Source of the DNA: Lotus japonicus
Lineage: Eukaryota; Streptophyta; Magnoliopsida; Fabales; Fabaceae
DNA length: 64,000 nucleotides
NCBI RefSeq assembly: GCF_012489685.1
Contig: NC_080042.1
Coordinates: 95,010,576-95,074,575 of the forward strand
Direction: 5' to 3'
Part shown: positions 21,487 to 34,254 of the stretch, in pieces
How the letters are laid out: the number at the start of each line of letters is the position of its first letter
Position numbering within the stretch: the first letter of the stretch is position 1
Made by a program: the position numbers and the translations under genes
Notes under the pieces: generated by a model
What the model was told of the DNA's origin: nothing
The model's input: the letters and a program-made list of their open reading frames with translations, nothing else
The model's database searches: none

Positions 21487-21653
21487 GACGTTGCCGCTAG
21501 GTCTGGAGGATCAATCTATTTTGGGCTTATATTGTATGCTCAATATATTATGCAATTGATGACAATACCATGTATTTTTGCTGAAAACAGATGGTTTTTG
21601 TGTTACCAACCATGCTACTTTTGTTCTTGGAACTTGTTTGTCTTGTTAGAAAA
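21487..21653 (+). pseudogene. NHL C-terminal relic, second copy
   Basis: Duplicate of 7733-7900, with one A missing in ATATATTA-TGC. Shares the TGA and frame change of the first copy. Confidence 0.75.
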
Positions 21654-22321
21654 TTTTATTTTATAACTTTGAATTTGTGCGTACGCTACCAGCCATTAAC
21701 ATGCTCTGTGTTAGTACACTTAATCACTATGCAGGGGGGTATTATAGATGATGAGGGGCATGGCTACCCTTAGATCATTAGTGTGCCATATGTAATGTCT
21801 GGATTCCTATGAATTTTTATTTATGCATATTCTTTTCTTCTTTTCACTCATGTATTAAGGTTGGGTACCCTTGTGCACCCTTACTACAATTCTTTAACTT
21901 AAAAAAAATTATATTTTGGTCTAGCTCCTGTTGATTTATGGACATGGTTGAATAGTATTTTAATATTAGCATTCATGTTGTGATAAATGGATATTGGAAA
22001 TCATATGGTAGGTACTTGAATAGTATAGCAATGGTTAAATAAAACCTTGATGGGTATGAATTATTCGAACTATGTCATGAAATATTATAGTTTGAGAGCA
22101 TTAGGGGCTCTTCATGAGAGGGTGTATGTGAATCATTGTAACCTGAGTTACTTGATTTAAAATGATGATATAATTATCTAAATCCTATCATAATTGAGAA
22201 TGACCGGGAGGAAGATCCTATTCTACAAACCAAGACATCCAATTAGATCAAAAGCTTCCAACATTAAGTCTACTTGCAATGGATACTATAGGTATATCAT
22301 CATCCCCTATCTGAATTCTAT

Positions 22322-22459
22322 CACTACAACAAATTGTGCATTTTGCGGCGGTTTGCCTCCGTAACAGGCGTCGCTATGCTTCCTGCGACGACGACCGCTG
22401 GACCAACCGCCGCAAAGTACCATGTGCATGTAGCGGCGTTGAAGCCGCAACAGATGCAC
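22322..22459 (+). mobile_element. CACTA-type terminus, second copy
   Basis: Identical to 8573-8710, with the same GCGGCGGTT/AACCGCCGC hairpin and no partner end found. Confidence 0.45.
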
Positions 22460-23385
22460 ACTAAATTATTTGTTAAAAAAGCAGTCTTCATCACCTCTCA
22501 CAAATTATTTGTTACCTCTCACAAATTATTTATTTGATGCATTCAAAATTGTTTCGTGATCATCACGGTATGACTCCTTTCTTTGCAATTATATTATTAA
22601 AAAAAATTATATTGCAATCAACACCATTACTAGAAGTTATATTGCAATCACTCACCTTGCTATCTTTCTTTGCCCATGACCTGATACATGAGTATATGAT
22701 TGTGGATGTTCTAAGTATAATATCCATAAAAGCCAAATAAAAAAAAAGGCTAGCTAGAGATAATCCACTCAACCTGTGTGCCTTGACAGAACTTTGGCAG
22801 CTAAAGATAATTATCCATATACTATAACTAGTTCTTAATGGTGAGTGGGCAAATATATATTGCATACTGATAAAACATTATAACCATATCAAAAATTTCA
22901 AACCAAAAGCCACCAATTAAATGAATCTATCATAACCATGCTGATCATGAATTCACATACCATTTAAATTTCAAACCATGCGTATGGTACCATGAATTTG
23001 AAAACAGACCATTTAAAGTACTGATGATTCAAATAAAACAACATTACAAATCCCCACAAGTTTCACAAGTTTGTGAATAGGAAAATTACAAATCCACGAA
23101 TTGCATATTACTAAAGCTCATTACAAAGAGCATCCAACATCCACATGCGAGGTTCCCCTTCCAAGATAGATAGTGTGTGATTCCCTTCCAAGAGTGCACA
23201 ATTCAACCTGTGAGATGACAAAAACAGAGGCCAATTACAAGTAAGTGGTAGAAAGCAAAATATGTTTTGTTCATGTACATTTGATGCAAATGAAAATCAT
23301 AAAATAAGCCAAAATGCATAGGCCACTAACAGAACCATGTACATAAATGCAAATGAAAAACATAAAGTAAGTCAAAATACTCACT

Positions 23386-25948
23386 TCACTGTGTAGCCCG
23401 TAGACATGTTTTCCGATTATGTCCTGCCCCGCTGCAAAGAACACAGTGGGAAGTACGCCTCCCCGGTCCACTACCTCTAGAGGCACCACCAATGCGCCTT
23501 TTGATGGGTTTGAGTGGGTCACGCAAGTATTGATCAGCATCATTGGCCACCACATGTACAATTTGTTTCACTCCATCACCTTTCTCCAATTTCTCCAACT
23601 TCCTTGCTTGCTTTAGAACCGGTTCATTTGTGTCCCGGAATGTTTCCGGTGCTCTACATGCTGCTTTACACATTCGCCTACAGTTTTCCCTCAATACTGT
23701 AAATCTACATAGATCCATGGGGTCCCATGCACCCAATTGTTCCCCACGCAGCTCAAGCCCCTCTTTTGAATCCTTGGTCCATCTCCCCATAATTAATGAT
23801 GAGGGAATTCCAGGCAGGTCTAGATATCTACAAACAACAAGAATATGATTGCATGGAATGCCATATGATTCCATCCTCATACAAGAGCACTTGAACTCAC
23901 TGGTTGTTTTGCACATAGTCACATTCCATCTCCTACTGGACAAAGAAAACCTTTCAACAAAGTAAATGATGCAAGTTGAAGTCTCCTTGAAAAGACTAAC
24001 CTTTAGCATCAAACACCGGTGAACACCCTTAGAGACAAGCCTGAAAATGTTGTTCGTGTAATGGTTGGAAGCTGACTTTTCAAGCCTCTTCAATTGTGTT
24101 TGCGGCACATGGTCACCGTGCATTGATGCAAAATCTGCTTCAAGTTCCCTTTGTCGCTGATAACTCATATATCGAAAGAAGTTGTGCATAAAATCAGTCA
24201 AATTGTTCCATGAGTCTACAAACTTCCCAGCTGGGGCATGTAATCCCTCAACCCGAGAGGTTGTACGAAAGCCCGCAAAGAATTCACCCCGCATATATGC
24301 AACAGCCCACATCTTCCTCCGCTCATACAAATCCTGAACCCAAACATTGTCTTCACACCCACATTCAATAACCATTTGAGCCCACCTGTCCTCAATCTCC
24401 ATAATTTCAAGATCCCAAAGCATGCATCTTGAAAACATTTGAACAAACTTGGGTTCTGAAACATTGCTTACTGCATTCCAAAGAAGATGCCAAGCACATA
24501 ACCTGTGATGCGCATTTGGAAACACACTTTTAATTGCATTTTTCATTGCCAGATCTCCATCTGTGATTACTGATACCGGTGTTTTCCCCCGCATTGCATC
24601 TAACAAATTGTGAAGCAACCAAACATATGTCTCCTCTTTCTCATCAGAAACTAAAGCTGCAGCAAAGATAATTGTCTGATTGTGATGATTAGCTCCAGAG
24701 AAAAGCACAAGTGACCGCTTGTACTTGTTTTTCTTGTATGTGGCATCAAATGCCAACACATCCCCAAACAATAAATAGTTGTCCCGGCTGATTCCATCAC
24801 TCCAAAACAACTTGTCCAACCTTCCTTCCTCATTAGAGGTGTGTTTCCACATCAAGTCAAGATCCTTTTCCTTCAAATTACGTAAGAAACCGATCACACC
24901 TCTAGCATCACATACTTCCACCTTCTTCTTTTTAAATTTTTCATTGTACATTTGTCTAGGTCCAAATGAAACATTTTGATATCCACCCATCTGGTTGGCA
25001 AACACACCATAAGCCTGTGGAGTTGTAATGCTTGACTTCCTAAAGCTACTCAATTGAGTAATGTCAGCCTCATTCATTCTCCTATGAGTAGGTACCAATC
25101 CAATCAATTTTTCTTCAACAAGTACATGATTATGATCATCACAAACAGATCTAACATGCCAACGCTTGTTATCCTTATGAACATGGACCTGACAATAAGC
25201 CTTACAATCACATCTTGTGGACTTTTTCGGAAAACGCTTTCTCTTTTCACCAGCATGACCATCAACCTCTGGCTCAGCTTTCTCTTTCCTTTTACCCTCC
25301 CTGAAGCAAACAAATCTCTGTTAGATTACATCTCCGTGATTGTTTTTGAGAACCTTAGCCTTCCTCGCCGCAAATCCATGCATCCGAGCATACCAACTGT
25401 AGAACAAGTAAGCAACCTCACGATCCGGAAAGTGATAGGTGACTATGTCATTGACAGATAGTTGTTTGAAATTTACAATCCCCAAATCTTCTAAACCATT
25501 GATAGCAATCTCAGTTGGCGGCTTCACATCAACATTTTGTTCTTCAACCCCATTTTTAGACTCTTTTTCACATTCTTCTTCATCAGAATCAGTCCCTTGT
25601 TCATCTCCACTTTCCTGTTCTTCATCAGTCCCTTGTTCCTCATCAACAGAGACATGTACATCTCCTTCCCCTCCTTCAACCATTACTTTAACAACATGCT
25701 GAGGACCCTGGCGCAGTCAAATTAAATAAATTTCCCCAAATCAAACAACTCATATACTAAGAAAACAATACGCTATAATTTAATTTAAAATCACACATTA
25801 TCTTTGCTGCAACACTTCTCATGGAATCAAACACTTTGCCACTGGAAACCATATTATGCAATTTAACTGTTACCTGAAATGCAGAGGAATCAAGTGCTGC
25901 TTCATCAATCCGAGTGTTCGACCTAGACTCCTGGGTATGGGAAGACAT
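23386..25948 (-). pseudogene. MULE/FAR1-related gene, second copy, same premature stop
   Basis: Duplicate of 9637-12199 at an offset of 13749, with exon 1 at 25948-25874 and exon 2 at 25707-23386. All domains are the same: FAR1 zinc-binding, MULE DDE, SWIM and CCHC knuckle. The TAA at 25323-25321 is the same as in copy one, so the nonsense change came before the duplication. No differences in coding sequence were noticed. Confidence 0.85.
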
Positions 25949-26916
25949 ATTCAACAGCCAGCGAACCCACCCTTTCCCACCGGCGAAACCGTTCCCACCA
26001 ACTAACGCGAACAGAGAACGAAACCCGTTCCCACCGGCGAACCAAACCGTTTCCACCGCAGAACCAACCCGTTCCCTTCGGTGAACCAAACCGAGCTCAC
26101 ACTACTGCATAGGAAACCAAGATCGAACACATTCATTAGAAGGTGAAAGCTACTACCTCTACAACATCATTAACGGAAGGAAGATGGAGTAATGAGAAGG
26201 TGAAAGCTACAGCGAACCTATTGATGAAGAAGAAAGAAGAAAGCTACAGAGAAGGGGTGCTTCAAATCTGGTTAGGATTTGAGGATAAAACCTCACGAAC
26301 CCTAGCTGTCCTGGAGTTGTTGATGAGGAAGAAAGAAGAAAGTTGGTTGATGATGAATGAGAATGAATCAGGTTAGGAATTTGGGTTATTTTTAGTTAGA
26401 AAGGAGTATTAATTTACTGTAGTTTGTTTAAGTTGTATTAATTACCTGACCCAATTAGTAGTTTGTTTAAGTTGTATTAATTATGTTCCAAATTTAACTT
26501 TTTACTGATACAATTACCTGACCCAATTAGTGCAAATCATATTAAGAAAATTACTAACTATATAATTAATTATATATAATATATTGAGTATTTTATTTTT
26601 TAAAAATTTAAAAAAAAACCTGCTGGACCTGCACTAGCAGGTCAAAAACAGGTGGTGTAACCATGGACCACAAAAAAGTGGTCCATAGTCCGTTGAGAAA
26701 GAGAAGACTAATATCTCCTCTTTTATCCTCCACTAGCGTGTGACACGTTGGCTCATGATCTGGCAGCAAGGCACATGAGAACGGCTTAGAGAGCTGGAAA
26801 CCTAATGAAGTGATGGTCTAGTCTAATAGGAGTGACAGATTAGGGGGCTTAGTTGCACTGTAGCACCCACTTCCCAATATTTAGTGATAGATTTCAGTTT
26901 TTATCACTCCTAGACC

Positions 26917-27622
26917 TAGAGCTGTCAATACGGGCCAGCCCGACCCATATGGGTCAGCCCGTATGGGTTGGGTTGAAAACGGGTTGGGTTGTGTCAACCC
27001 GGGTCTTAACGAGTCAGGAAAATATGAACCCAACCCGGCTCGCTACGAGCTCACGGGTTGGCGGGCTGGCTCGCGGGTTGAGTGAAATAAATATAAAAAT
27101 TGAGAAATTGGATTAGAAAATGTTTAAAATGCTAAAAAAAAATAATTTCAAAAAAATATTTATAGAAATTGGTATCAACTCATAAAAAAGAGGTTTATCA
27201 ACGCAATTATTTTTATCTCACATTTGCAATATAGAAAAAGAATTTAGTTTACAGGATATAAGAACACAATTATTTTATTGTCACATTTAAAATGAGATAA
27301 AAAATATAATAACAATAAATAAAACATAAAAAATTGACTCAAAATAAAAGAAATGAAAATTTCCATTTTTATATCTAAAATTAATCCATAAAACTAACCT
27401 GGAATTAAAGAGAAATAAAATAAATTTTTTAATAAAAAATAACTCTAACCCGACGGGTTGGCTCGCTTGACCCGCGGGTTGGCCCGTCTAACCCGCGGGT
27501 TAAACGAGCCGGGTTGCCCTAACCCAAGTTCTTTTCGAGCTGGAATTTAACCAACCCAACCCGGCTCATTTAGCCAACCTGTCGAGCTGGCCCGTGGGTT
27601 GGAAACTATATTGACAGCTCTA
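26917..27622. mobile_element. Non-autonomous hAT element, second copy
   Basis: Identical to 13168-13873, including the CCTAGACC flanks at 26909-26916 and 27623-27630. Confidence 0.87.
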
Positions 27623-29527
27623 CCTAGACCTTTACTTTACGTGTTACTAGGCGCTGTGAAGCTGTTAGTTTTGATTGGTTTGATGTTTGCGGTTTAACTA
27701 GACCTATTAGTCACCACTACCGCCAATCTTGCCTTGGGCTCCTGTACTTGTCTGGCCTTTTGCCCATTGAAATGCAAACTGCCCATCTTTGACAAAAAAA
27801 AATAAAGGCCAAAGACCAAAATCCTCTCTTTATTTTCTGAAGGCTCAGCTCCCAAACGTAACTTTCCTTTATTCTTGATTTTATTCAACTTTTGTCATTA
27901 TTATTTTTCTCTATTATGCTTCTCGAGTAATTTTTACTAATATATCATAGATTAAAAATGGTTTTAAATATTTTTCTTCAATAATGCACATATATGTTAT
28001 AGTTAAAAATAAATACCTTTTTACGGAATTTTTCAGTTTTAAAATATTTTATACATATTATTTATTATTAAATAAGTTTAATTTTTTAATATTTGTCAAA
28101 TGCAAAACTGAAGATAATTTCAGTGTTTTTTTAAAGTCAATTTTAAGTTGATGAATGTTTTTATTTAATGTAAGTAGTCGAATATTTTTTTACAATACAA
28201 GTATTTTCATTTTTAATTATTTTTTAATATATTATTACAAAGAAAATTTATTATTTCTTAATGTATTTTAATATAAATGTATGAGATTTATATGGTTTAA
28301 TGTAAAACTCAAGTCTCCTTTACATATAAATTGAAATTTTAAAATTTTAAAACTATTTTAACTAAATTATTTGTTAAAAACTATTATTTTATTATTGAAT
28401 TTAATTTTAATATTTGTGAAATACAAAACTCAAGTAAATTTTGAATTTATGAATGTTGTTATTTAATGTAAGTAGTTGAATGGTTTTGGACAATATAATT
28501 TTTTAAATTTTTAATTTTATTATTGTTGAATATATTTATTACAAAGTTTTTTTTTGCTTGGATGCTTTTAATACAATGCAACACTTGAGTTTTGCTTATG
28601 TATTTAATGCTAAAACTCAAATGTGCTTTATATATATATATAGATAGATAGATTGATCTCTTAAGGTTTATGATGATTTAACTCAAATTTTTTCTAACCA
28701 ATTTTAACAACTCTTTTGCATTACTTTCTTTCTCTCGATCACTTTTTAATTTTTTGTGTTATTTTTTCCTTTTTGCAATTAACTTATCCAACGCGTATTG
28801 GTTGCCGTAATAAAAAATGATTGTTTCAATCATTAGATTGAATGTTCAATTCCAATGAGTAATTTATACGAAACAAGTTAGTATTTCCTGGAGAAAGGCT
28901 TTGAAGTAAGTGTTATAAACGACATGATCAAAATAAGAGACTTGATTGGTGGCTGATCAAAGCGGCTTGGAAGGACTATCCCTACTTAATTTCACAGTTA
29001 TTTACTTATTTGACAACCTTTCTATATGCAATTGCCTAGGAAGTGTGGTCCTGTGCGCTTTGGGGAGTGGTTAGCGCCAATGCTCGATGTTCTTAAATTT
29101 AACGTTAATGAAGCATTAAACGGGAACCGGGTGCAAGCGGGAATATTGGTGGTGCATGTGGTTTGAAACTATCATTATTTCTTGTAGTGTCAAATGAGCC
29201 TATGATGGATGGTGATTGTGCATGCAATTCTTAACGCCGTACTGTTTTGCTAGGAGTTTAAACTTTACAATATATATAATAGTTTAGACTGAATCTTCTA
29301 GCTACTGGAATTGGATGAGGGCACAATGCTAAAAATAAGCCGTGGAAATTAAGCAATATTCGAAATTGTATCAATTTCCTTTGTAAAGAGATTAATTGCT
29401 TTTTGGTGTGATATTTATAGGGAGGAAAATTACTTTGTGGATACCTTGCTGCTTTAGATCGACCGTCTGATTTATGCGCATTGCTAGTAGGGTTGCCCTG
29501 TTTTTTCATTTTTGCCACTGATGAAAG

Positions 29528-29710
29528 AATAATGTTTCATTCACACATTTTTTTGAGGTGGAGATCGGTGGAATGAGAACAGAGATATGAAGAAAATAAA
29601 AAATAAGAGAGAAAATATGAGATGTTATAAGTGATAAGATGAGAGAGATAGAAATAAAAAAGGTGAAAATTGAGTGTTTAAAAAATGAAGGGTGTATATA
29701 TCATTATTGC
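29528..29710. mobile_element. MITE family A, second copy of 15779-15961
   Basis: Duplicate at offset 13749, with the same decayed 9-bp flanks. The stretches 27631-29527 and 29711-30800 copy 13882-17051 and hold no recognisable gene. Confidence 0.65.
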
Positions 29711-31080
29711 TCATGAAATCAAGACTTTGGTCTTTCTTCATTTGAATAATATTTTGCTTGGTCAATAAAAGATATATAAGAGAGTTGAATAAGGGTAATA
29801 TATATATTATGATTATTGTTTGGGATAGACATGGTAATAATAGAATTATTATATTATATGAACATTGAGAAGTAAATTAAATTTTCATCATGATAAAAAA
29901 TACAATACTTTTAAAATTTATTTTTCTAAGTTATGAAATGATGTTAACTGAATAATATATATATATATATATATAGCAAGTAATAGGGAAAAAGCTAGCT
30001 ATTGTTTATAACTAAAAGTCTAAAATCAATCTTTTCACCAAAGCTAGTAGGAGTGATGTACGTTGTTGGCATGGAATAGGTATAGGCGTATAGCAGTAGA
30101 GTTTGGGAGAGTGAAGAAGGAGTTTGGATAACAACAACTCGGATCTTTGAATCACTCCACCCAGTACAGCTGTATAGTGTGCAGCTGGTCAAGGTACTAT
30201 TTTCGTATATGCTTGCTAGCTAGCTTTATATATGCAGTGTTTGTTTTTGCAATTTTGATGCTAATCCAAACTCATCTTTTTATTTGTCTTTTCTACTCCT
30301 TTTCCTTTTTATTGTAATTGCAAAACGATTCACACCTGCAATTTCTGCTCCATTTCCTTGCAATATTGTCTACACATATTTTGGCTCTATTATTATTTTG
30401 AGGCTGGAGATCAGAAACTTTCTTTTGCCCGAGCGAGCGTATTCAACAAGTATATGCTTAACAAGGAAGTGTTTTGTTTCTTCTGCTGCTCTGCTGCCAA
30501 TACAACACCACTACCCCTACCCCGGCCCTACACCCAACAATATCACTCTAACGGTCTTCTTTTCAATACTAGACTAGTCTTCAATTCCCGTTAATGTATC
30601 TCTATATGGAATGGAATGTGTGTTTGAATATGGTTTAGACTAACACATGAATATATTCTTTTCTAGTATCACTAATAAAATTATGTCATGTCACAACTAT
30701 AATCTTTTATAAATGATTTTAAATGAATTGACATAACTTAATTGGTGTGAATGTGACTAGAAGATTTCCTCCTGGTTTTAATTTTATTGTTTTAGTTAAA
30801 ACTAAGAGTAAAATACATTTACTCAACCATAAAACGTGATGTGGTAGTTAATTTACCTTATTCCTTACTTGGCAGTTCGACCCATACTCATACAGGGCAG
30901 AGTCAAGATTTGAACATTAGGGGACTACGGATTTAAACATAAGGGACTAAGAAATAATAAAATTCAAAATTTTGACATATATATACAATATGTGCTACAA
31001 ATAAATGTTTGAGACAGTAAGTTATAGAAAAATGCAAAATTGTGAGTGAGAAATTTGTTACCATTGAAGCATTGAGTACT

Positions 31081-31840
31081 TGGGTTAAAATGTTGAAATG
31101 TACGTAACAATGTTCTTCATTAGGGAGTCACGAGTGTGAGAAAAGCATCCAATGAATTGTAAATGGTTAAAATGTAAAATTTAATTGCATTGTTGTGGTG
31201 CTTTCATGTATTAAGGAACTCTGAAATAGAAATGATGAGATTTGGGACTGGGCTTCACCAAACCAGCAAAGGGTAAAAACATGGAGTGGGTTTGCAGAGA
31301 GGTGACCATTGCAGAATATATGGGTTATTAGTAAATGAAACCCAAAAGATGGGGTGGCCACGGCATAGGCATGCCACCCCTGCCTCCACCCTTGGCTATA
31401 CTCATAAAAATGAAACTTATTCTGTGATTAATCGTTTGCCATTTAATGTGAACATACCTATGGCTGAGTAACTATATATCTCGGGCTATAAAAATATACA
31501 CATACTTAAAAGTTTATCATATATAACAGCCCTTAATCTCATCTTATTCAAAATTTAGGCTTCACACCTCCTCGCTAATAAATTAACCTCAATTTTAAAG
31601 AGAAAATTACTCTTCTCATATCATATAAAACGATCTAAGTGGAGATCTTATTTCTATACTCTATGGGTGCAAAATAAGTCCTAGACGTTGTATTGTATAA
31701 AGTTTGATCGTATATTAAGCCTTATAATATTAAGTCTAATAGAATAAAATAAAGTTGACCCAACACTGTATAATTTATCATATTATGTGATATAATCATA
31801 CATTTAGTGTAGTATGGTGGTGGTAGTGGTAGATGTGGTT
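31081..31840. other. Unique intergenic sequence after the duplication, no gene seen
   Basis: Homology to copy one ends at 31080. Frames here are short and not conserved. GGGGTGGCCACGGCATAGGC near 31353 stands out as GC-rich but matches nothing I recognise. Confidence 0.4.
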
Positions 31841-32110
31841 GTAAGTTGTAACGTTGTTGTGATATTGATGCTAGCAAATTAAATATGACCTTCACGAACA
31901 TTGTTTTTCGTGATGTAATTGCTTTGATCCAGAGTTAGTTAAATATTTGTCAATGATTGGTTGTATATGGATTATAGATATATACGATTAAGTGGACGAA
32001 GGATAATTTTTTAGCATCGCAAAATCCTTTTTTCTTTTTGGGAGTTTCCCTATTATTGAATTCAGGCTATATACCATCCGGTGTGTTCATTGCTTCAATG
32101 GTCGATTCCA
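31840..32110 (+). pseudogene. Relic of sequence resembling the 3' flank of the ARIA-like gene
   Basis: Four blocks in the same order match DNA after the stop of the ARIA-like gene (45980-46465). They are GTAACGTTGTTGTGAT..GATG, CTTCACGAACATTGTTTTT, GAGTTAGTTAAATATTTGTC followed by GACGAAGGATA, and CATCCGGTGTGTTCATTGCT. No exon of the gene itself was found here. It may be the end of a lost duplicate, or both may contain the same old transposon. Confidence 0.55.
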
Positions 32111-32160
32111 CATTTTCCACTTGATTATATCCGACAAAATGGGCTATGAATGAAATTAGA

Positions 32161-32333
32161 ATGAGAATAAATCATGACTGTTAGATCATGTCATGAACGG
32201 TCCAGATTAAAACAATTTAATGCTCACATGATCACTTAAAAAAGTCATGTGACTTTCTTAAAAACTCACATGACTTAATGTTTTAATCTGGACCGTTTAT
32301 GATTAGATCTAACGGTCATGATTTATTCTCATG
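32161..32333. mobile_element. Inverted-repeat element (MITE-like)
   Basis: ATGAGAATAAATCATGAC...GGTCCAGATTAAAAC and, inverted, GTTTTAATCTGGACC...GTCATGATTTATTCTCAT. No convincing target-site duplication. A weakly similar motif (CTCAACCGTTAAATCTTATCATGAATGATTCAGATTAAA) lies near 461-500. Confidence 0.65.
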
Positions 32334-32369
32334 ATCTCACATAATAACACCTTTCTCACATGATACATC

Positions 32370-32372
<3 letters not shown>

Positions 32373-32415
<43 letters not shown>
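32373..32415. repeat. TA microsatellite
   Basis: An uninterrupted run of about 21 TA units, just before the hairpin-array region. Confidence 0.9.
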
Positions 32416-32418
<3 letters not shown>

Positions 32419-32698
32419 AAATCTTTTCATCATAAAACTGTTTTAAAAGTAACAAAATTAAAGAGATCAATTCAATTTAAAAGATTTAAATATAGTATAT
32501 TTTATAATTCTTTTCTTGATGTATCTCATGACCTTTCTTTATCTCTTCCACTTTAGTGGCAAGATTCAATAATACTCCATACACATCAAGGAAGGAATGA
32601 AGATGATATGTAAAGAGATGCAGAGTAATTTCTCTCTTACATTCAAGTATCCATATTAGTTTCTAGTTCTTCATGAACTTTTTTTTTGTATATTCATG

Positions 32699-33367
32699 CT
32701 ATGGTACTCCTGAACTCATAGCTCAAAGAGAATATATCTCAATACAATTCTTATGGACTTGTAGGATATGAATCTTCAGGATTCAAATTTTTAAAAAATT
32801 GCACTACGGTACTTCTCGACTCGTAGGTTATGAATCTTCATGATTCATAAAAAAATTATAATGATACTTTTGTACTCATAGTCTATGAATCTTCCGGATT
32901 CATATTTTAAAAATCAACTACGGTACTTCCGGACTCGTAGGTTATGAATCTTCAGGATTCATATTTTGAAAATTGCACTATGTGCTTCTAGACACGTAGG
33001 CCATGAATCTTCATGATTCTTTATTACAGTGCTTCTGGACTGTAATGCTATGAATCTTCATGATTCTTTCAAAAATAATTTAATTACAATGCTTCTGGAC
33101 TGTAAGACTATGAATCTTCAGAATTCATATTTATTACTACGGTACTTCTAGACACGTAGTGAAGATTCATTCAAAATATTTCAACTACAATGCTTCTTGA
33201 TTGTAGGCTATGAATCTTCATGATTCTTTATTATTACAGTGCTTCTAGACTGTAAGGCTATGAATCTTCCTGATTCATGCAAAATAATTCAATTACAGTA
33301 CTTCTGGACTGTAAGGCTATGAATCTTCAGGATTCATGCTTATTACTATAGTACTTTTGACTCATAG
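32699..33367 (+). repeat. Array of about 13 alternating two-hairpin units
   Basis: Each unit of about 45-70 bp has hairpin A and hairpin B. Consensus A is CTACGGTACTTCTGGACTCGTAG. Its stems pair as CTACG/CGTAG (32804, 32918, 33137), CTATGTG/CACGTAG (32978), TTACAGT/ACTGTAA (33024, 33234, 33293), CTACAAT/ATTGTAG (33185), CTATG/CATAG (32699) and TACAA/TTGTA (32743). Loop bases CTTCTGGA are fairly constant. B is ATGAATC-TTCAG-GATTCAT, with loop variants TTCAT, TTCCG and TTCCT. Both arms of A change together between units. A GAA-rich tract follows at 33376-33412. The site could be part of a decayed retrotransposon leader or LTR, since ATCGTGCTGATAACGTGTTATGA at 33490-33512 looks retroelement-like from memory. 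Confidence 0.8.
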
Positions 33368-33375
33368 ATAAATGA

Positions 33376-33412
33376 TTCGAAGAAGAAGAAGAAGAAAGAA
33401 GAAGAAGAAAAA
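33376..33412 (+). repeat. GAA microsatellite
   Basis: Polypurine GAAGAAGAA run closing the hairpin array. Confidence 0.85.
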
Positions 33413-33579
33413 AATTATAAAATTATAATCTTCCACATGGATGTGGTACTTACTCTTTCACTTAGGAATTGAGAATTTTATGGAGAGATTATCGTGCTGA
33501 TAACGTGTTATGAATAAAGAGTAAACAAGTAAATAAGAGGGGAGAATAGAGGAACAAGACTATCGTTAGATATTGATGG

Positions 33580-33860
33580 AAAATACTAAAGGGACTAAAT
33601 GTGTTAACGGAGGGTAACTTCGGGGATTATTTTTGCTAATTTCTTAGTTAGAGGACGATTTTTGCAGAAAGGATAAAATTAGGGGACCAAAAGTGCAATT
33701 GAGCATAGAATTTATTACGCTAATTTGGCACAACAAGTCAACAAGTTTTTTTAATAAAAAAATGTTATTTGTTAATTGTTTTAAATAAGTTTTTTCTTCA
33801 GGATTTGAACCATGTTCCTTCACCATGCGAGCTACCATTCTCCCAACAAGTCAATTCCAC
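33580..33860. mobile_element. Transposon fragments between hairpin array and NHL gene
   Basis: AGGGACTAAATGTGTTAACGG and GGGGACCAAAAGTGCAATTGAGC resemble ends of common plant DNA transposons. CAGGATTTGAACCATGTTCC with ATGCGAGCTACC at about 33800-33835 resembles an inverted tRNA-like SINE head. No borders are defined. Confidence 0.35.
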
Positions 33861-34161
33861 AAATCAAGTCAAAGAAATAACCATTTAGGATTTTCCGATG
33901 CATAAAAAAAGAAATAACCATTTACGGAATAAACTTTCAAAGATACATCATATATATCCATCGATACCGTAAAAAGGAGTCCCAGAATTACATTCTAACA
34001 TTTTATTCGCTCATAAATTCAATGAGTAGGAAATCAAATGAATTCATAATTCATTAAGAAATTGTAAGAGAAAATGTCGCCGAAAAATAAATAGTCCAAG
34101 TGTCAAACTAACTCAAAATAGATTTTGAATCTGATTCAAGGTTGTCTCAACAGAATCACTG

Positions 34162-34169
34162 ATAAATAG
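34162..34169 (+). promoter_or_regulatory. TATA-like element of the second NHL gene
   Basis: ATAAATAG, 86 bp before the ATG, in a context shared with 6991-6998. Confidence 0.45.
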
Positions 34170-34254
34170 AACAGTTTTCATTTCAAACCTCAACTAACTA
34201 TAAGTAACTAACTCACCCTTCATCAACGTTCACACTCTCTGCAACACGCTCACT

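Larger units (their letters stand above)
17343..31080. repeat. Second copy of the tandem duplication, with an internal assembly gap
   Basis: The segment 17343-19438 would be the left part of the second unit, its counterpart lying before the window. From 19439 the sequence follows position 1 onward to 1689, breaks at 100 Ns, and resumes at the equivalent of position 7484. About 5.8 kb of the first copy (1690-7483) therefore has no counterpart. The flanks of the gap carry many single-base indels relative to copy one: 14 between 19439 and 21137 and five between about 21545 and 22145. The rest is almost identical. Confidence 0.9.

Noticed and set aside
32699..33367. CRISPR array
   Set aside because: The units are palindromic throughout with no unique spacers of fixed size, and the sequence is a plant nuclear genome.
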